64,000 nucleotides of DNA from Paenibacillus sp. FSL R5-0517 (lineage in GTDB: Bacteria > Bacillota > Bacilli > Paenibacillales > Paenibacillaceae), in contig NZ_CP150235.1 in assembly GCF_037974355.1 (NCBI RefSeq), forward strand, positions 2,046,001 to 2,110,000, written 5' to 3'. Under the pieces are notes generated by a model, which did not search any database, was not told the DNA's origin, and saw only the letters and a list, made by a program, of their open reading frames with translations. Within the stretch, counting starts at the first letter, position 1, and every line of letters begins with the position of its first letter. Shown here piece after piece: positions 28,267 through 37,746 of this stretch. The position numbers were made by a program, and so were the translations under genes.

Positions 28267-29445
28267 TCATCTCTTTTTGCGTGCTTTCTTCAATGCAGAT
28301 GGTCTGTTGCTTGCAAGCCGGGTGGTTCTTATCGGTTTGGCTGGGCGACTGGGCTGATTGCGATACACCCACAAGGCGTACTCCAGCGGTTGAGTGATGG
28401 CTTTATAATAGATATCCCGCTCACCGATACGAGCGAATACTTCACGTGCCGGTTTGGGATTCACTTCAAGCAAGTAGATGCGTCCACTCCTGTCGATCGC
28501 CAAATCCAATGCCAACTCACAGAGGTCCCCATACGTATCTTCCAGAAATGAAGCAACTTCAATGCCAAACTTCTCTGCAGTTGTGTTAATCTCTGCTCGG
28601 AGGTCGTCATCATCGATCCATTGCTTCATGAGTCGGTTCATCGCGATTGCCTGACCGCCGCCATGCAGATTGGAGGTTACACTTTTTTCTGCACCCATGC
28701 GTCCGGCACATCCTGTAAGCTCCCATTGCCCTTCACCGTTCTTCTGAACGAGCATGCGGTAATCATGCACACGTCCATTCGGAAGCTGAAGCTGAATGCC
28801 TTTTTGTACAAGATACTTGTCTTTCATATTCCAGTGCTGGAGCAACGAGCCTAATCGTGATAAATGAACTTTACGTGGAGTGATGATACGACGTTTCTGA
28901 TCCCGCCCCTGAACAAGCACTGTATTGGCCTCGCTACTACCGCGTTCAATGCGCAGAATACCACGTCCGCCTGTTCCATTAATAGGTTTGAGGTAGACCA
29001 GAGAAGAGACTTTGAGCATCCGATTTACATCGGACATATCCTGAAATAGAGCGGTTTCCGGCAGGTGCTCTCGAAAGTTGGACTTTTGCAACAGGGTCTG
29101 GTGGATGGTCCATTTATTGCGTAGAGGTCTGTTGAGAAAGAGCAGATGGCCATACTTTTCGCGAAAAGCAAGCAGTTGCTGAAACCTGCGGTTACGCTGT
29201 ATCCGGCATCGATCGAAGATCAGGTCCGGGAATGATCGCCATTCCCTGGACCAGCCTTTTCCCTCATGATAAACCATGGCTTCAATTTGTTTGCCGCCAG
29301 GGTGCACGTCGGCTGGTGTGAACACATAGATATCGAGTCCCCGCTTGCGCCCTTCAAGAATCATTCTGCGATAGATGCTTCGTTCTTCAAGAGCGCGATG
29401 TTCATTTAAGTACAACGTCATAATGCCCAGAACAGGTGAGGACAC
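28267..29445 (-). CDS. YheC/YheD-family ATP-grasp protein 5 (last of array)
   Basis: 392 residues. It lacks the N-terminal beta domain of the long paralogues and starts near GIMTLYLNE. The ATP-grasp body has YLKPINGTGGRGI (glycine-rich nucleotide loop), the KGIQLQL...DYRMLVQKN segment and the Mg-binding end ELALDLAIDRSGRIYLLEVNPKP. The C-terminus is strongly basic (KPIRTTRLASNRPSALKKARKKR over the last 25 residues), suited to binding an acidic polymer. GTG 29445 is 9 nt after AAGG; TTG 29451 is too close. In B. subtilis YheC/YheD are spore-coat associated. The ligated substrates are unknown. Confidence 0.85.
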   Translation of the reverse strand: MSSPVLGIMTLYLNEHRALEERSIYRRMILEGRKRGLDIYVFTPADVHPGGKQIEAMVYHEGKGWSREWRSFPDLIFDRCRIQRNRRFQQLLAFREKYGHLLFLNRPLRNKWTIHQTLLQKSNFREHLPETALFQDMSDVNRMLKVSSLVYLKPINGTGGRGILRIERGSSEANTVLVQGRDQKRRIITPRKVHLSRLGSLLQHWNMKDKYLVQKGIQLQLPNGRVHDYRMLVQKNGEGQWELTGCAGRMGAEKSVTSNLHGGGQAIAMNRLMKQWIDDDDLRAEINTTAEKFGIEVASFLEDTYGDLCELALDLAIDRSGRIYLLEVNPKPAREVFARIGERDIYYKAITQPLEYALWVYRNQPSRPAKPIRTTRLASNRPSALKKARKKR

Positions 29446-29480
29446 AAGCAATCACCTTCTTTTTGCAGTATTCCTGTCGA

Positions 29481-30587
29481 TCATCGTGTGGACTGACGGG
29501 CAAGATAAGCGCTGTAGTGAAATATACGTTCCAATGACCTCCGTCTGATCTGTGGTTCATCGAACTTCATGGGTTTGGCATTGGCTTCAAAGAACCAGAG
29601 TTCCCCCAGGTCATCAATGCCCAGATCCATGGACATTTCTCCGAGTGTGTAACCCGATCCCCGTTCTACCTGCCTTGCGATCATTAATGAAGTGGATTTC
29701 ACACGTTTCATCAGGGTTGTTGTCAGTTCTTCCCCAAAAAGCTCGGTCAGCAGCTTCTCAGGGTCTTCTACGGTCCCGCCGCGTGGCACATGCGTTGTAA
29801 TACTGCGGGAGCCAGCAAGTCTCGCACCTACACCGGTCACACTCCACTGCCCCTTGCTGTTCTTTTGTACCAGAACACGCAGATCGAAGGGGCGTTTACG
29901 AGAGGAGGCCAGTTCTATGCCTTGTTGCATGATATAAGGCGTATGTCCGGTTTCTTTGCGAATCCGTGCCCACAACTTGGCGAGTGTAGCTGCTTTATAG
30001 GTCATGCTTTTACGTGTGGTTTGTATTTTGAGTCGATAGGGAAGCCGTTCTTTTTCCTGAAATTTAAGCATCATGATCCCTTTGCCCGCTTTACCGCTCT
30101 CAGGCTTAAGGTATAGATAGGGATAGCTCCGCAGAACGGCACCCAGAGAAGAAGCACTTCGCATCCGACGGGTATAAGGGATAAGTTGCTGAGTTGATTT
30201 AGACTTCTTAAGCCATTCGAACAGATCCCATTTGTTGAAAAAGAACGGGTTATACAGTTCGATTCCTGATTGCATGCATTCGTCAATTTTGCGCTGAACG
30301 GAAGGTTTTCCTTCGTCTTCCCGGTTGGGAATACGATTGTACAGAACATGGGGAAGGGGGAAGGGTTGTGACACCCACTTTCCGCTTCCCTTGTTGTACG
30401 TATATCCTTTCACGGTGGGACCACCCACGTTCAGATCCCGCACAGTCACAATGTACACCACGTATCCCATGCTCTCGCCTGTCTGCAGGATATCCTGAAA
30501 ATTTTGATGGTTCCCCCTGAACATACGCTGATTATCATGCATGGTCAAAACAGCAATGACAGGTTTGAAATCATCATGAAGGCTCAT
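29481..30587 (-). CDS. YheC/YheD-family ATP-grasp protein 4
   Basis: 368 residues, short form without the N-terminal beta domain. Core motifs: YLKPESGKAGKGIMML, IELASSRKRPFDLRVLVQKN, and the acidic metal-binding end MSMDLGIDDLGELWFFEANAKP. ATG 30587 overlaps the stop of the preceding gene by one base (TGATG) behind GGAAG, so the two are translationally coupled; the longer frame to 30728 runs inside that gene and is rejected. Probably a carboxylate-amine/thiol ligase by fold; no substrate evidence. Confidence 0.86.
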   Translation of the reverse strand: MSLHDDFKPVIAVLTMHDNQRMFRGNHQNFQDILQTGESMGYVVYIVTVRDLNVGGPTVKGYTYNKGSGKWVSQPFPLPHVLYNRIPNREDEGKPSVQRKIDECMQSGIELYNPFFFNKWDLFEWLKKSKSTQQLIPYTRRMRSASSLGAVLRSYPYLYLKPESGKAGKGIMMLKFQEKERLPYRLKIQTTRKSMTYKAATLAKLWARIRKETGHTPYIMQQGIELASSRKRPFDLRVLVQKNSKGQWSVTGVGARLAGSRSITTHVPRGGTVEDPEKLLTELFGEELTTTLMKRVKSTSLMIARQVERGSGYTLGEMSMDLGIDDLGELWFFEANAKPMKFDEPQIRRRSLERIFHYSAYLARQSTR

Positions 30588-31960
30588 CAAATTTCTTCCT
30601 TCTTCCGGAACTTGCTCAAATACAGGCAGTGTTCCAGAATGTGCTCCACCGATGATTTTCCCTCCACTCGGAGTGAAGGGTGACGGAAAATGGAGCGCCC
30701 GGGTTTGGCGTTCGCTTCGAACATCCATACATGTTCCTCCTGATCAATGCCCAGATCAAAGCCAATCTCACCAATCAGATGCTGGTGCTGGGTTTCAATC
30801 GCCTGGGCCAGTGTAATAGCGACGGATTTGGCATGCTGAAGAACTTCTCCCGCACGATCGCCGAAGTTGCGACTGAGCGCCTGCTCAGGAGTCATTAGGG
30901 AGCCGCCATTCTTGATGTGTGTTGTAACACTGCCACGTCCTGCCTTTTTGGCTCCAATCCCGACAACGACCCATTGATTGTTACCGTTTTTGTGCATGTG
31001 AAAACGGAAATCAATTGGACATTCATCAATCTCAATTAGACGTATTCCCTGCTGAACAACATATCCGCGAAGCTGTTTACCATGTCTTCCCTGAAGCATG
31101 CGCATCAGGCTGTTGAAGGACCCAAACCGAAGGAGTGCATTACCGCCTTTTTTGCGATAACGAGCGAAGTAACCACGTTTGGGCGAATAAGTCAGGCGAT
31201 AGATCCCGTTCCCCAGACTTCCCGCGGTGGGCTTATAATAGACGAACTGATGGCGTTCCAACATTTCCTTCATCTGTTCAACGGACGGATTCGTAATGGA
31301 TTCGGGAATATAACGACCTGCCACCGGTTCATTCTCGAGCAATGTATAGATATCCGACTTGTTGAAAAAGCTCCAGTTGAAGAACGGGATTTTCCGACGA
31401 ACAAATCGTTCCCGCAGTTGGTTAATGGCAGGTGAAAAATCGGAACGACGGCTTGGTAACCGATTGTAGACAACATCGGGCAGAGGTACCGTTTTACGGG
31501 TAAAGCTTCCGTTTTCATTCAGAAAAAAACCGGATACCGTCTCATTCTGCCAATTGATATCCCGGGGAGTAAAGGCATAAATATAGGATTTTCGGCTGCC
31601 TTCACGGAGTAATTGTTTGATGAAACCCGTACGGGAACCGAATGGATTAGTGCTCGTCGCAGGCCCATCAGAGAGTACGCCGATCAGCGGACCTAACTGA
31701 ACCTCATCATTTTGCAAATTCCGGAGATAAATACTGCCCCGTTTGGGAACGTTCATCATATTACGGATACCTGAAGCGAGATACAGATGTTTACCTGCTT
31801 TTTTGATTGGTTTAATCGTTGCAGGTACCCGGTCACGCCCGAAGCGAAGGTTCACCGTTTTTTTGCCGGACAGATTGAGGCTCTTCATTAAAGCGTTGGA
31901 TACATAAACCACTTTATCCGGTTGCTTGGTGAAATGCAGATTGCAAAAGGTCAAACTCAT
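30587..31960 (-). CDS. YheC/YheD-family ATP-grasp protein 3 (long form)
   Basis: 457 residues. About 90 N-terminal residues form an extra beta-rich domain (KTVNLRFGRDRVPATIKPI, then LGPLIGVLSDG), followed by the ATP-grasp core: YYKPTAGSLGNGIYRL, GIRLIEIDECPIDFRFHMHKN and IGFDLGIDQEEHVWMFEANAKP. The domain order equals that of the 33244 paralogue. The pair long-short is repeated in the array, pointing to block duplication. It is 60 nt downstream of the preceding member and coupled to the next. Confidence 0.87.
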   Translation of the reverse strand: MSLTFCNLHFTKQPDKVVYVSNALMKSLNLSGKKTVNLRFGRDRVPATIKPIKKAGKHLYLASGIRNMMNVPKRGSIYLRNLQNDEVQLGPLIGVLSDGPATSTNPFGSRTGFIKQLLREGSRKSYIYAFTPRDINWQNETVSGFFLNENGSFTRKTVPLPDVVYNRLPSRRSDFSPAINQLRERFVRRKIPFFNWSFFNKSDIYTLLENEPVAGRYIPESITNPSVEQMKEMLERHQFVYYKPTAGSLGNGIYRLTYSPKRGYFARYRKKGGNALLRFGSFNSLMRMLQGRHGKQLRGYVVQQGIRLIEIDECPIDFRFHMHKNGNNQWVVVGIGAKKAGRGSVTTHIKNGGSLMTPEQALSRNFGDRAGEVLQHAKSVAITLAQAIETQHQHLIGEIGFDLGIDQEEHVWMFEANAKPGRSIFRHPSLRVEGKSSVEHILEHCLYLSKFRKKEEI

Positions 31961-32020
31961 GATTTATCCTCCTATCCTGAAAAGATCCTTGGGCTCCATG
32001 GCAAGCAGGCACTGCGGGCC

Positions 32021-33211
32021 TCAGCCGCCGTGAATCGGGATGGGTTTCAGGCCAGCTTTGCTGGATGTATTCGACAATTTCATTGGACGAATGACGTCCG
32101 TGAGAACATGTTGTTGCAACAGATAACGGGCATAGGCAAGCGGCCGGGTATAAGTCAGGATATGCATGCGTCGGTCGCCCGCGTCTGCGAATGAGGTGCG
32201 GCCTGGTTTGGAGTTGACTTCAATTAGCCAGAGTTGGCCCTCTGCATCTGCTCCGAAATCAAGCCCCAATTCGGCTAACCTGCCGAAACGGCTCTCCAGC
32301 AGGGTGGGGATTAGCGTAGCAGTCTGCCGGATGTTCTTTAGCAGAGTTTCTGTACGGGTCGTTCCATATCGCTGGAGCAGATATGCATGGGCCGGATAGG
32401 CTCTGCCCCCACCGTGAAGATTGGATGTGAGTGAACCTTCGGGTCCTTCTCGTACCATACATCCGGTAAGCGTCCAGCGACCGTGCCCATTCTTTTGCAT
32501 TAGTGCCCGTATGTCGAATGCTCTTCCTTGATGGCTAAGCTCCAGATAGGGCTGCACGATCATCTTGCGCTCAGCCTGTTGTAATGCCAGCCAGGAAGAT
32601 ACAGCCTGAGTATGGTTGAATGTAAGGAAAAAGGGTTCATTGTGTTCGTTACGCCCCTCCGCGATCCATGTGGATGGAGTTAATCCCCGAGACAGGCGAA
32701 AGGTATTTTTGCCATGAGTCCCGGATATCGGTTTGAAGAATAATCCTTTGGGCCAACGGTCCAGCCACGATTCCCAAGGAATATGCGATCCGATCCGGGT
32801 GGTGGGGGCAAGTTGTGACCGCAACTCAGAATTTCGGGACAACAGACGATGTACCTCCCATTTTCCTGGAAGAGAAGCCGACCAATAACGATGTTGACCT
32901 GAGTCCTTCGTTCGTATCTGTTCCTTAAGCTTCTGTCTGACGTTCCTTGGGAGAGGGCGAAGGCAACGATCCATAATAAGATCAACCGCAGGGACAGGTA
33001 CCGAATTCCACTTCCCTTGATGATAGACATATCCCCATTGAAGAGGGAGATGGGCTGCATCAACCGATATTGGAATCACAATAATCTGAAGGGCGTATCG
33101 CACACTCCCCAAGCTGAGACGACGGCAGAAAAATTCATCCGTGAAGGGAGGTGAGCCTTCAGTTGCACGCACCAGAATGGCCATTGTTTTGATCTCAGAT
33201 GATGGAAACAT
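32021..33211 (-). CDS. YheC/YheD-family ATP-grasp protein 2
   Basis: 396 residues, short form. The start region is MAILVRATEG. Core motifs: FFKPISGTHGKNTFRL, the QPYLELSHQGRAFDIRALMQKN-like segment and LGLDFGADAEGQLWLIEVNSKP. In the nucleotide loop THGKNT replaces the GxGG(R/K)G pattern, a local difference from the paralogues. ATG 33211 is 9 nt after AAGGAGAGG. It is 32 nt downstream of paralogue 1. Confidence 0.85.
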   Translation of the reverse strand: MFPSSEIKTMAILVRATEGSPPFTDEFFCRRLSLGSVRYALQIIVIPISVDAAHLPLQWGYVYHQGKWNSVPVPAVDLIMDRCLRPLPRNVRQKLKEQIRTKDSGQHRYWSASLPGKWEVHRLLSRNSELRSQLAPTTRIGSHIPWESWLDRWPKGLFFKPISGTHGKNTFRLSRGLTPSTWIAEGRNEHNEPFFLTFNHTQAVSSWLALQQAERKMIVQPYLELSHQGRAFDIRALMQKNGHGRWTLTGCMVREGPEGSLTSNLHGGGRAYPAHAYLLQRYGTTRTETLLKNIRQTATLIPTLLESRFGRLAELGLDFGADAEGQLWLIEVNSKPGRTSFADAGDRRMHILTYTRPLAYARYLLQQHVLTDVIRPMKLSNTSSKAGLKPIPIHGG

Positions 33212-33243
33212 TTCGCTGCACCTCTCCTTTGTAGAATGACTTT

Positions 33244-34611
33244 TCAAAAACCCGCCAGATACGTGGAATATTCGAGCATGGCTTTGACGGATGGGCGGAT
33301 CTTGCTCTCACTCAGTGGTGTATTATCATTCTTGGATGGTTTGGAGTTGACTTCGAGCAGCCATACGCGTCCAGTGGTATCAAGGGCCAGATCAATACCG
33401 AGTTCACCAAAATGAGCAGGGATGGCACTCTCAATCCCTTTGGCGATATCCAGTGCTGCGGTGTGCAATCCTGCATATGCGGAAGCTTTGGCCGATCCGG
33501 ACAACTGCGTTTTGGCAACCGCCTCTTTGACGGTGCTGAGGCTTCCACCTCTTGCCAGATTGGATACATAGTGACTCCCGCCCGCAATTCGTGCAACGAT
33601 GGAGGTTACACTCCATTTACCTGTACGGTTCTTTTGCACGAGCGCGCGGAAATCCACGGGCCTGCCACTGTTATCAATGAGAGTCAGCCCTTGTTGGATC
33701 TGATAACGCGTTGTTTTCATTTTCCCAGCCATACTGGCATACAGTTTATCCAGAGAAGCATACGTTTGTTTCCGGGTACCCCCAACGCCAGTCGCCAGAG
33801 TCAGGAAACTTCCGTCCGTCTGACGTGAGACCCGAATGATGCCTTTGCCCAAAGAACCGCGTACGGGCTTCAGAAATACAACCGGATGCCGGTTGCACAT
33901 CGTCTTGAGCATGGTGGATGTTTTGAGCAAATGGGACTCGGGAAGAACTCGTTTAAGCGTTGAAATGGACTTGAGTGCGTCAAATACTTCATTTTTGTCC
34001 AGAAACTTTTCATTGAAGGTTTGCGTTCCGTAGAGCGATTTTACTTCTTTCATAAAATGCTGTACGCTAGGTTTGTTCTCAAGCTTGCGGGACGTTAGCC
34101 GGTTATTGACGACGTCTGCTACAGGCAGAACAGTCTTTTTCCAGCCGTCATCATACACCCAGCCTTTCATATAACCCGTTACCGCTCCAATATCCTCCGG
34201 TGTGAAAAAGGATACATAGGCGCCTTGCTTACGGCAGGCGTTCACCAGTTCTTGACAGAACATCGTGATGGAGCCAAAGGGCCGATCGGGCTGATCGGGA
34301 TAATCCTGGCTAACCAGTACACTGATGTAGGGCCCAAGGCGAAGGGTACGGCTGGCTGAACGATAGGATACCCTCAGGACCGAACGTGGAACGAGACCGG
34401 TCTTGCTGGCAACTGTCTGATTGATGCGCAGTCCATCATACCTTGGAACCGGAATGACAGTGACTTCGCGACGGAAAGAGCCAAATTGCAGCTGAAGCGG
34501 CCTTCCTGAAGGGATTTTAAGCGCCTTGAGCACCCCTTCGCCCAGCATGATGACGTCGTCCTGCAGGATGCCCGAGCCGGTAACCTGAATCGTTACTTTT
34601 TTAGTGGACAT
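33244..34611 (-). CDS. YheC/YheD-family ATP-grasp protein 1 (long form, first of array)
   Basis: 455 residues. The N-terminal beta domain (about 1-110: VTIQVTGSGILQDDVIMLGEG, LRLGPYISVLVSQD) is followed by the ATP-grasp core: FLKPVRGSLGKGIIRV, GLTLIDNSGRPVDFRALVQKN and LGIDLALDTTGRVWLLEVNSKP. ATG 34611 is 7 nt after AAGGAG; the frame further upstream has no signal. It heads an apparent five-gene operon on the minus strand, divergent from the yheA homologue, so yheA and the yheC/yheD family are neighbours as in B. subtilis. Confidence 0.88.
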   Translation of the reverse strand: MSTKKVTIQVTGSGILQDDVIMLGEGVLKALKIPSGRPLQLQFGSFRREVTVIPVPRYDGLRINQTVASKTGLVPRSVLRVSYRSASRTLRLGPYISVLVSQDYPDQPDRPFGSITMFCQELVNACRKQGAYVSFFTPEDIGAVTGYMKGWVYDDGWKKTVLPVADVVNNRLTSRKLENKPSVQHFMKEVKSLYGTQTFNEKFLDKNEVFDALKSISTLKRVLPESHLLKTSTMLKTMCNRHPVVFLKPVRGSLGKGIIRVSRQTDGSFLTLATGVGGTRKQTYASLDKLYASMAGKMKTTRYQIQQGLTLIDNSGRPVDFRALVQKNRTGKWSVTSIVARIAGGSHYVSNLARGGSLSTVKEAVAKTQLSGSAKASAYAGLHTAALDIAKGIESAIPAHFGELGIDLALDTTGRVWLLEVNSKPSKNDNTPLSESKIRPSVKAMLEYSTYLAGF

Positions 34612-34848
34612 CACGGATCTCCTTCCGGGCGGCAACTTGATGTCTGATCTCGAAGTTGAACGGCATCTGAACATGGCATGTGCTTCATCATATGAGGACA
34701 TATAACCCTTGGTGATTGACCCATATGGATTAAATGCATTTGATTTCGAGGCAGGATATCGACGGCCTGTTTCAGACCGCCTTTGTTTGACCGCGGAGAA
34801 AAGCGTGTATTAACACGGAAGAACAAACCAATCTGAGGAGGAATAATA

Positions 34849-35196
34849 GTGAACATTTATGACAAAGCCAATGATTTGGCCAAAGCACTGAGAGAAAGCA
34901 GCGAGGTGGAAGAGATTACTTCCGCGATGAAGCTGATTGAAGCTGATCCGGATGCAAAAGCAATGCTGGATAATTTTCGTGATCAACAAATGGAATTGCA
35001 ACAACGTATGATGAGCGGGGATATGCCAGCTCCGGATGAGATGGAGAAAATGGAGAAACTGTTTGAAGTACTGAGTCTGAATCTGAACATCCGTCGTTTG
35101 TTTGATGCGGAGCGTCGTCTCAGTGTCATTATTGAAGACGTGAACAAAATTATTGCAGACAGCCTGGGTCATCTGTACGGTGGCGCTGAAGCGTAA
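34849..35196 (+). CDS. yheA: YheA (UPF0342) protein, YlbF/YmcA-like
   Basis: 115-residue all-helical cytoplasmic protein of the YlbF/YmcA/YheA group (MNIYDKANDLAKALRESSEVEEI, then FRDQQMELQQRMMSGDMP). YlbF and YmcA relatives form complexes that affect RNase Y and sporulation; YheA itself is uncharacterised. GTG 34849 follows GAGGAGG. Its position next to YheC/YheD-family genes mirrors B. subtilis and supports the assignment. The divergent interval 34612-34848 holds no gene. Confidence 0.88.
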   Translation: MNIYDKANDLAKALRESSEVEEITSAMKLIEADPDAKAMLDNFRDQQMELQQRMMSGDMPAPDEMEKMEKLFEVLSLNLNIRRLFDAERRLSVIIEDVNKIIADSLGHLYGGAEA

Positions 35197-35343
35197 AAAG
35201 GTAGTTCAAAAAGTCCACTTTTGATTACGAAGGATGAACACGTACCTAAAGGTTGTCTTGTTTTTTTACCTGAACCTTTCATATTAGCCCCTTACCGTTC
35301 ATAGACTAGAATATAGAGTCGATCACGAACGAAGGAGCTGTGA

Positions 35344-35631
35344 ATGGTGAAGAGGTTGAAAAAAGCAAAACATGTAATCTATCTGCTTATCGCGTTGTCG
35401 ATGCTGGTCATTGCACTGCCGCGGATTTCCTTTGCTGGAGGAATGGACTGGGTTAATATTTTTGGCATCGTATGGGTGCTATTCTCCTTATTAATCGTTG
35501 GTGCACACCTACATTTTATTCTCGGTGTAGATGAAGAGAAGAAACGTGCACTGGAAGCCGTTCGCCGGGCGAAGCTGCGGCAGTGGGAGATGAAACTGCT
35601 GGACAAGCAGGAGCGGAGCGAGTCTGTATAA
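35344..35631 (+). CDS. Small two-TM membrane protein, unknown
   Basis: 95 residues. TM segments at about 11-29 and 38-60, then a basic, amphipathic C-terminal tail (EEKKRALEAVRRAKLRQWEMKLLDKQ) likely in the cytoplasm. AAGGAG is 6 nt before the ATG. A good terminator follows. No family recognised. Confidence 0.75.
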   Translation: MVKRLKKAKHVIYLLIALSMLVIALPRISFAGGMDWVNIFGIVWVLFSLLIVGAHLHFILGVDEEKKRALEAVRRAKLRQWEMKLLDKQERSESV

Positions 35632-35656
35632 GGTACAGTAGTAGATACAACATGAG

Positions 35657-35695
35657 AGACCGGAATCCCTTGACTCAAGGGGTCCGGTCTTTTTT
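35657..35695 (+). terminator. Terminator after the two-TM protein
   Basis: AGACCGGA and CCCTTG pair with CAAGGG and TCCGGTCT around a small internal loop, followed by five or more T. Confidence 0.88.
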
Positions 35696-35793
35696 GCTAC
35701 ATACAGGATTAGAGGATAATTAAGCGATTAAACTCAGAGGGGGAACCTTGCCTATGAGAATGAGATGGGAGTGGGGTTATTTTCCTGAAGGCG

Positions 35794-35802
35794 TGTTATA
35801 AT
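35794..35802 (+). promoter_or_regulatory. Extended -10 promoter candidate for ytoI
   Basis: TGTTATAAT (TGn plus perfect TATAAT), about 42 nt before the start codon; the -35 region is poor. Confidence 0.5.
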
Positions 35803-35843
35803 AGGTACAGAATAGTACAGATGCATCTTCGGGGGTGGTACAG

Positions 35844-37178
35844 TTGGACGGACAGGAAGAGAACGTCACGAAGCATGAACAGTTACTTCAACATATTGAA
35901 CAACTGAAGGTTGGCAGCAAAATATCAGTGCGTGGACTTGCACGGGAACTCGGTGTAAGTGAAGGGACAGCCTACCGTGCCGTAAAAGAGGCAGAGAACT
36001 TCGGACTGGTCGTGACCAAGGAACGAATTGGAACCGTTCGGATTGAGAAGAGACCTCGGGGCATGTCGGAACAGTTGACCTTTGCTGATGTTGTGACCAT
36101 TGTAGAGGGCCATGTGCTGGGTGGTAACGAAGGTCTAGCCAAACCGCTGCACAAGTATGTGATAGGTGCGATGAAAGAACAGGCGATGGCGCGTTATATT
36201 GATGCTGGGAGTCTGTTAATTGTGGGTAACCGTGAGGATGCTCACTCGCTTGCCCTTGAACAGGGAGCAGGCGTGTTGATTACGGGTGGGTTTGGAACCA
36301 GCCGTGAAGTAAGAATTATGGCTGACGAGCTTGGGCTACCGATTATTTCATCCCGACATGATACATTCACGGTGGCTTCCATGATTAACCGTGCGATCTT
36401 TGACCGGCTGATTAAGAAAAAAATCATGCTTGTTGAGGATATCATTGGTCAGAAACCTCGCTTGCAGGTATTGAAAGTCACGAGCTCAGCCGCAGATTTT
36501 CATATGCTGGTCTCGGAGACGGGTGAACATCGTTTTCCAGTCGTGGATGAATGGAACCGGGTCATTGGCATTGTCAGTCTTAAGGATGTCAGTGAGCTGA
36601 CCGCGGATCAAAGTATTGAGAAATGTGTCGTTCGCCGCCCGATTACGGCGTCGCTGCAAACCTCTCTTGCTTCCGCTGCGCAAATTATGACCTGGGAGGG
36701 CATCGATTTTCTGCCAATCGTGGATCGCAACCGCAAACTGATTGCATCCGTCACACGCAAGGAAGTGCTTCAGGCCATGCGGGATGCACAGAAGCAGCCA
36801 CAACTGGGAGAGACGTTTGATCATCTGATCTGGAACGGGTTTGCCGAGGAACGCGGTGATCAGAATGAACTGTTATTTCACGGATTCATCATTCCTCAGA
36901 TGGCAACCGATCTGGGTACGATCTCCGAAGGCGTTCTGTTGAATGTGATGACACAGGCTGGCCGGCGGGCAGCGTGGGATGTTACAGGGAACGACCATGT
37001 GGTGGATAATGTCACGACTTATTTTGTTCGACCGGTACAGATTGAGGATCAGATTCTGGTTCGACCTGTAATTCTGGAAACCAGTCGTCGAACGTGCAAA
37101 ATGGACATTGTGGTTACACGTGAAGGCAGTGTGGTATGCAAAGCTGTAATGACATTGCAGTCCATTGACCACGCCTAG
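35844..37178 (+). CDS. ytoI: YtoI-like regulator: HTH, DRTGG, CBS pair, hotdog domain
   Basis: 444 residues with an unusual chain of domains. N-terminal helix-turn-helix (SVRGLARELGVSEGTAYRAVKEAENFGLV), a DRTGG domain (about 75-190), two CBS domains (about 195-310; VSLKDVSEL and SVTRKEVLQAM) and a C-terminal MaoC/thioesterase-like hotdog domain (about 325-440). It is likely a transcription factor sensing a nucleotide and possibly an acyl-CoA. TTG 35844 is about 6 nt after GGGGGTGG; GTG 35835 lies inside that site. In B. subtilis ytoI also precedes ytpI near dnaE. Target genes unknown. Confidence 0.88.
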   Translation: MDGQEENVTKHEQLLQHIEQLKVGSKISVRGLARELGVSEGTAYRAVKEAENFGLVVTKERIGTVRIEKRPRGMSEQLTFADVVTIVEGHVLGGNEGLAKPLHKYVIGAMKEQAMARYIDAGSLLIVGNREDAHSLALEQGAGVLITGGFGTSREVRIMADELGLPIISSRHDTFTVASMINRAIFDRLIKKKIMLVEDIIGQKPRLQVLKVTSSAADFHMLVSETGEHRFPVVDEWNRVIGIVSLKDVSELTADQSIEKCVVRRPITASLQTSLASAAQIMTWEGIDFLPIVDRNRKLIASVTRKEVLQAMRDAQKQPQLGETFDHLIWNGFAEERGDQNELLFHGFIIPQMATDLGTISEGVLLNVMTQAGRRAAWDVTGNDHVVDNVTTYFVRPVQIEDQILVRPVILETSRRTCKMDIVVTREGSVVCKAVMTLQSIDHA

Positions 37179-37206
37179 CACGTTGTATTGCCTCAGGTAT
37201 AGACAA

Positions 37207-37294
37207 AGAGAGTACTCCCTCATGGAGAAGCTTTGCCGGGTTGCGTTGTAGCGCATTCTGGCTTCGCTTAATGAAGGGAAGTACTCTCTTTTTT
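37207..37294 (+). terminator. Terminator after ytoI
   Basis: A long stem beginning AGAGAGTACT and ending AGTACTCTCT with further pairing inside, then six T residues. Confidence 0.8.
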
Positions 37295-37322
37295 GCAGAC
37301 ACAATCATAGCACTTCAACAAA

Positions 37323-37664
37323 TCATGCAGATTGTCCGGAAGTTGTACCTGATCCGTTACTGGACCGTTGTTGAATCCGCGCATAATAACTGCGGTTACG
37401 TATTCCGGCAAATACATTATACGCACCCATAATTAGAAATAGCGCTTCCACAACCACAGATAAGGTGGAACCCGTGAAGACAAACATCAGGATCAGCGCA
37501 AGAACAACAAGCATACCACCCATCCAGATATTCATCCACGAACGGTACAGACCAGCGCTGGTAGCATACGAGCTTCTGTGTGAACGAATGCTGTTCAACG
37601 CTGCCAAAACCATGGCAACAGTAAAGATAGCGATTAGTACATATTTGAGTACATCAATGAACAC
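37323..37664 (-). CDS. ytpI: YtpI-family membrane protein
   Basis: 113 residues with three hydrophobic segments (about 5-22, 45-65, 70-88) and a Ser/Gly/Gln-rich tail, as in YtpI of B. subtilis, function unknown. GTG 37664 is 10 nt after AAGGAG; upstream parts of the frame overlap ytrI and lack a start signal. Last gene of the minus-strand unit ytrH-ytrI-ytpI. The nrnA (ytqI) gene present here in B. subtilis is missing. Confidence 0.8.
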   Translation of the reverse strand: MFIDVLKYVLIAIFTVAMVLAALNSIRSHRSSYATSAGLYRSWMNIWMGGMLVVLALILMFVFTGSTLSVVVEALFLIMGAYNVFAGIRNRSYYARIQQRSSNGSGTTSGQSA

Positions 37665-37746
37665 AAAGACGCAGCTCCTTTTCTGGAAAGCATTTACTGC
37701 CCTTATTGTACCATGGAGAGATGCAGACAAGGGCAGTTTTTTGCTG

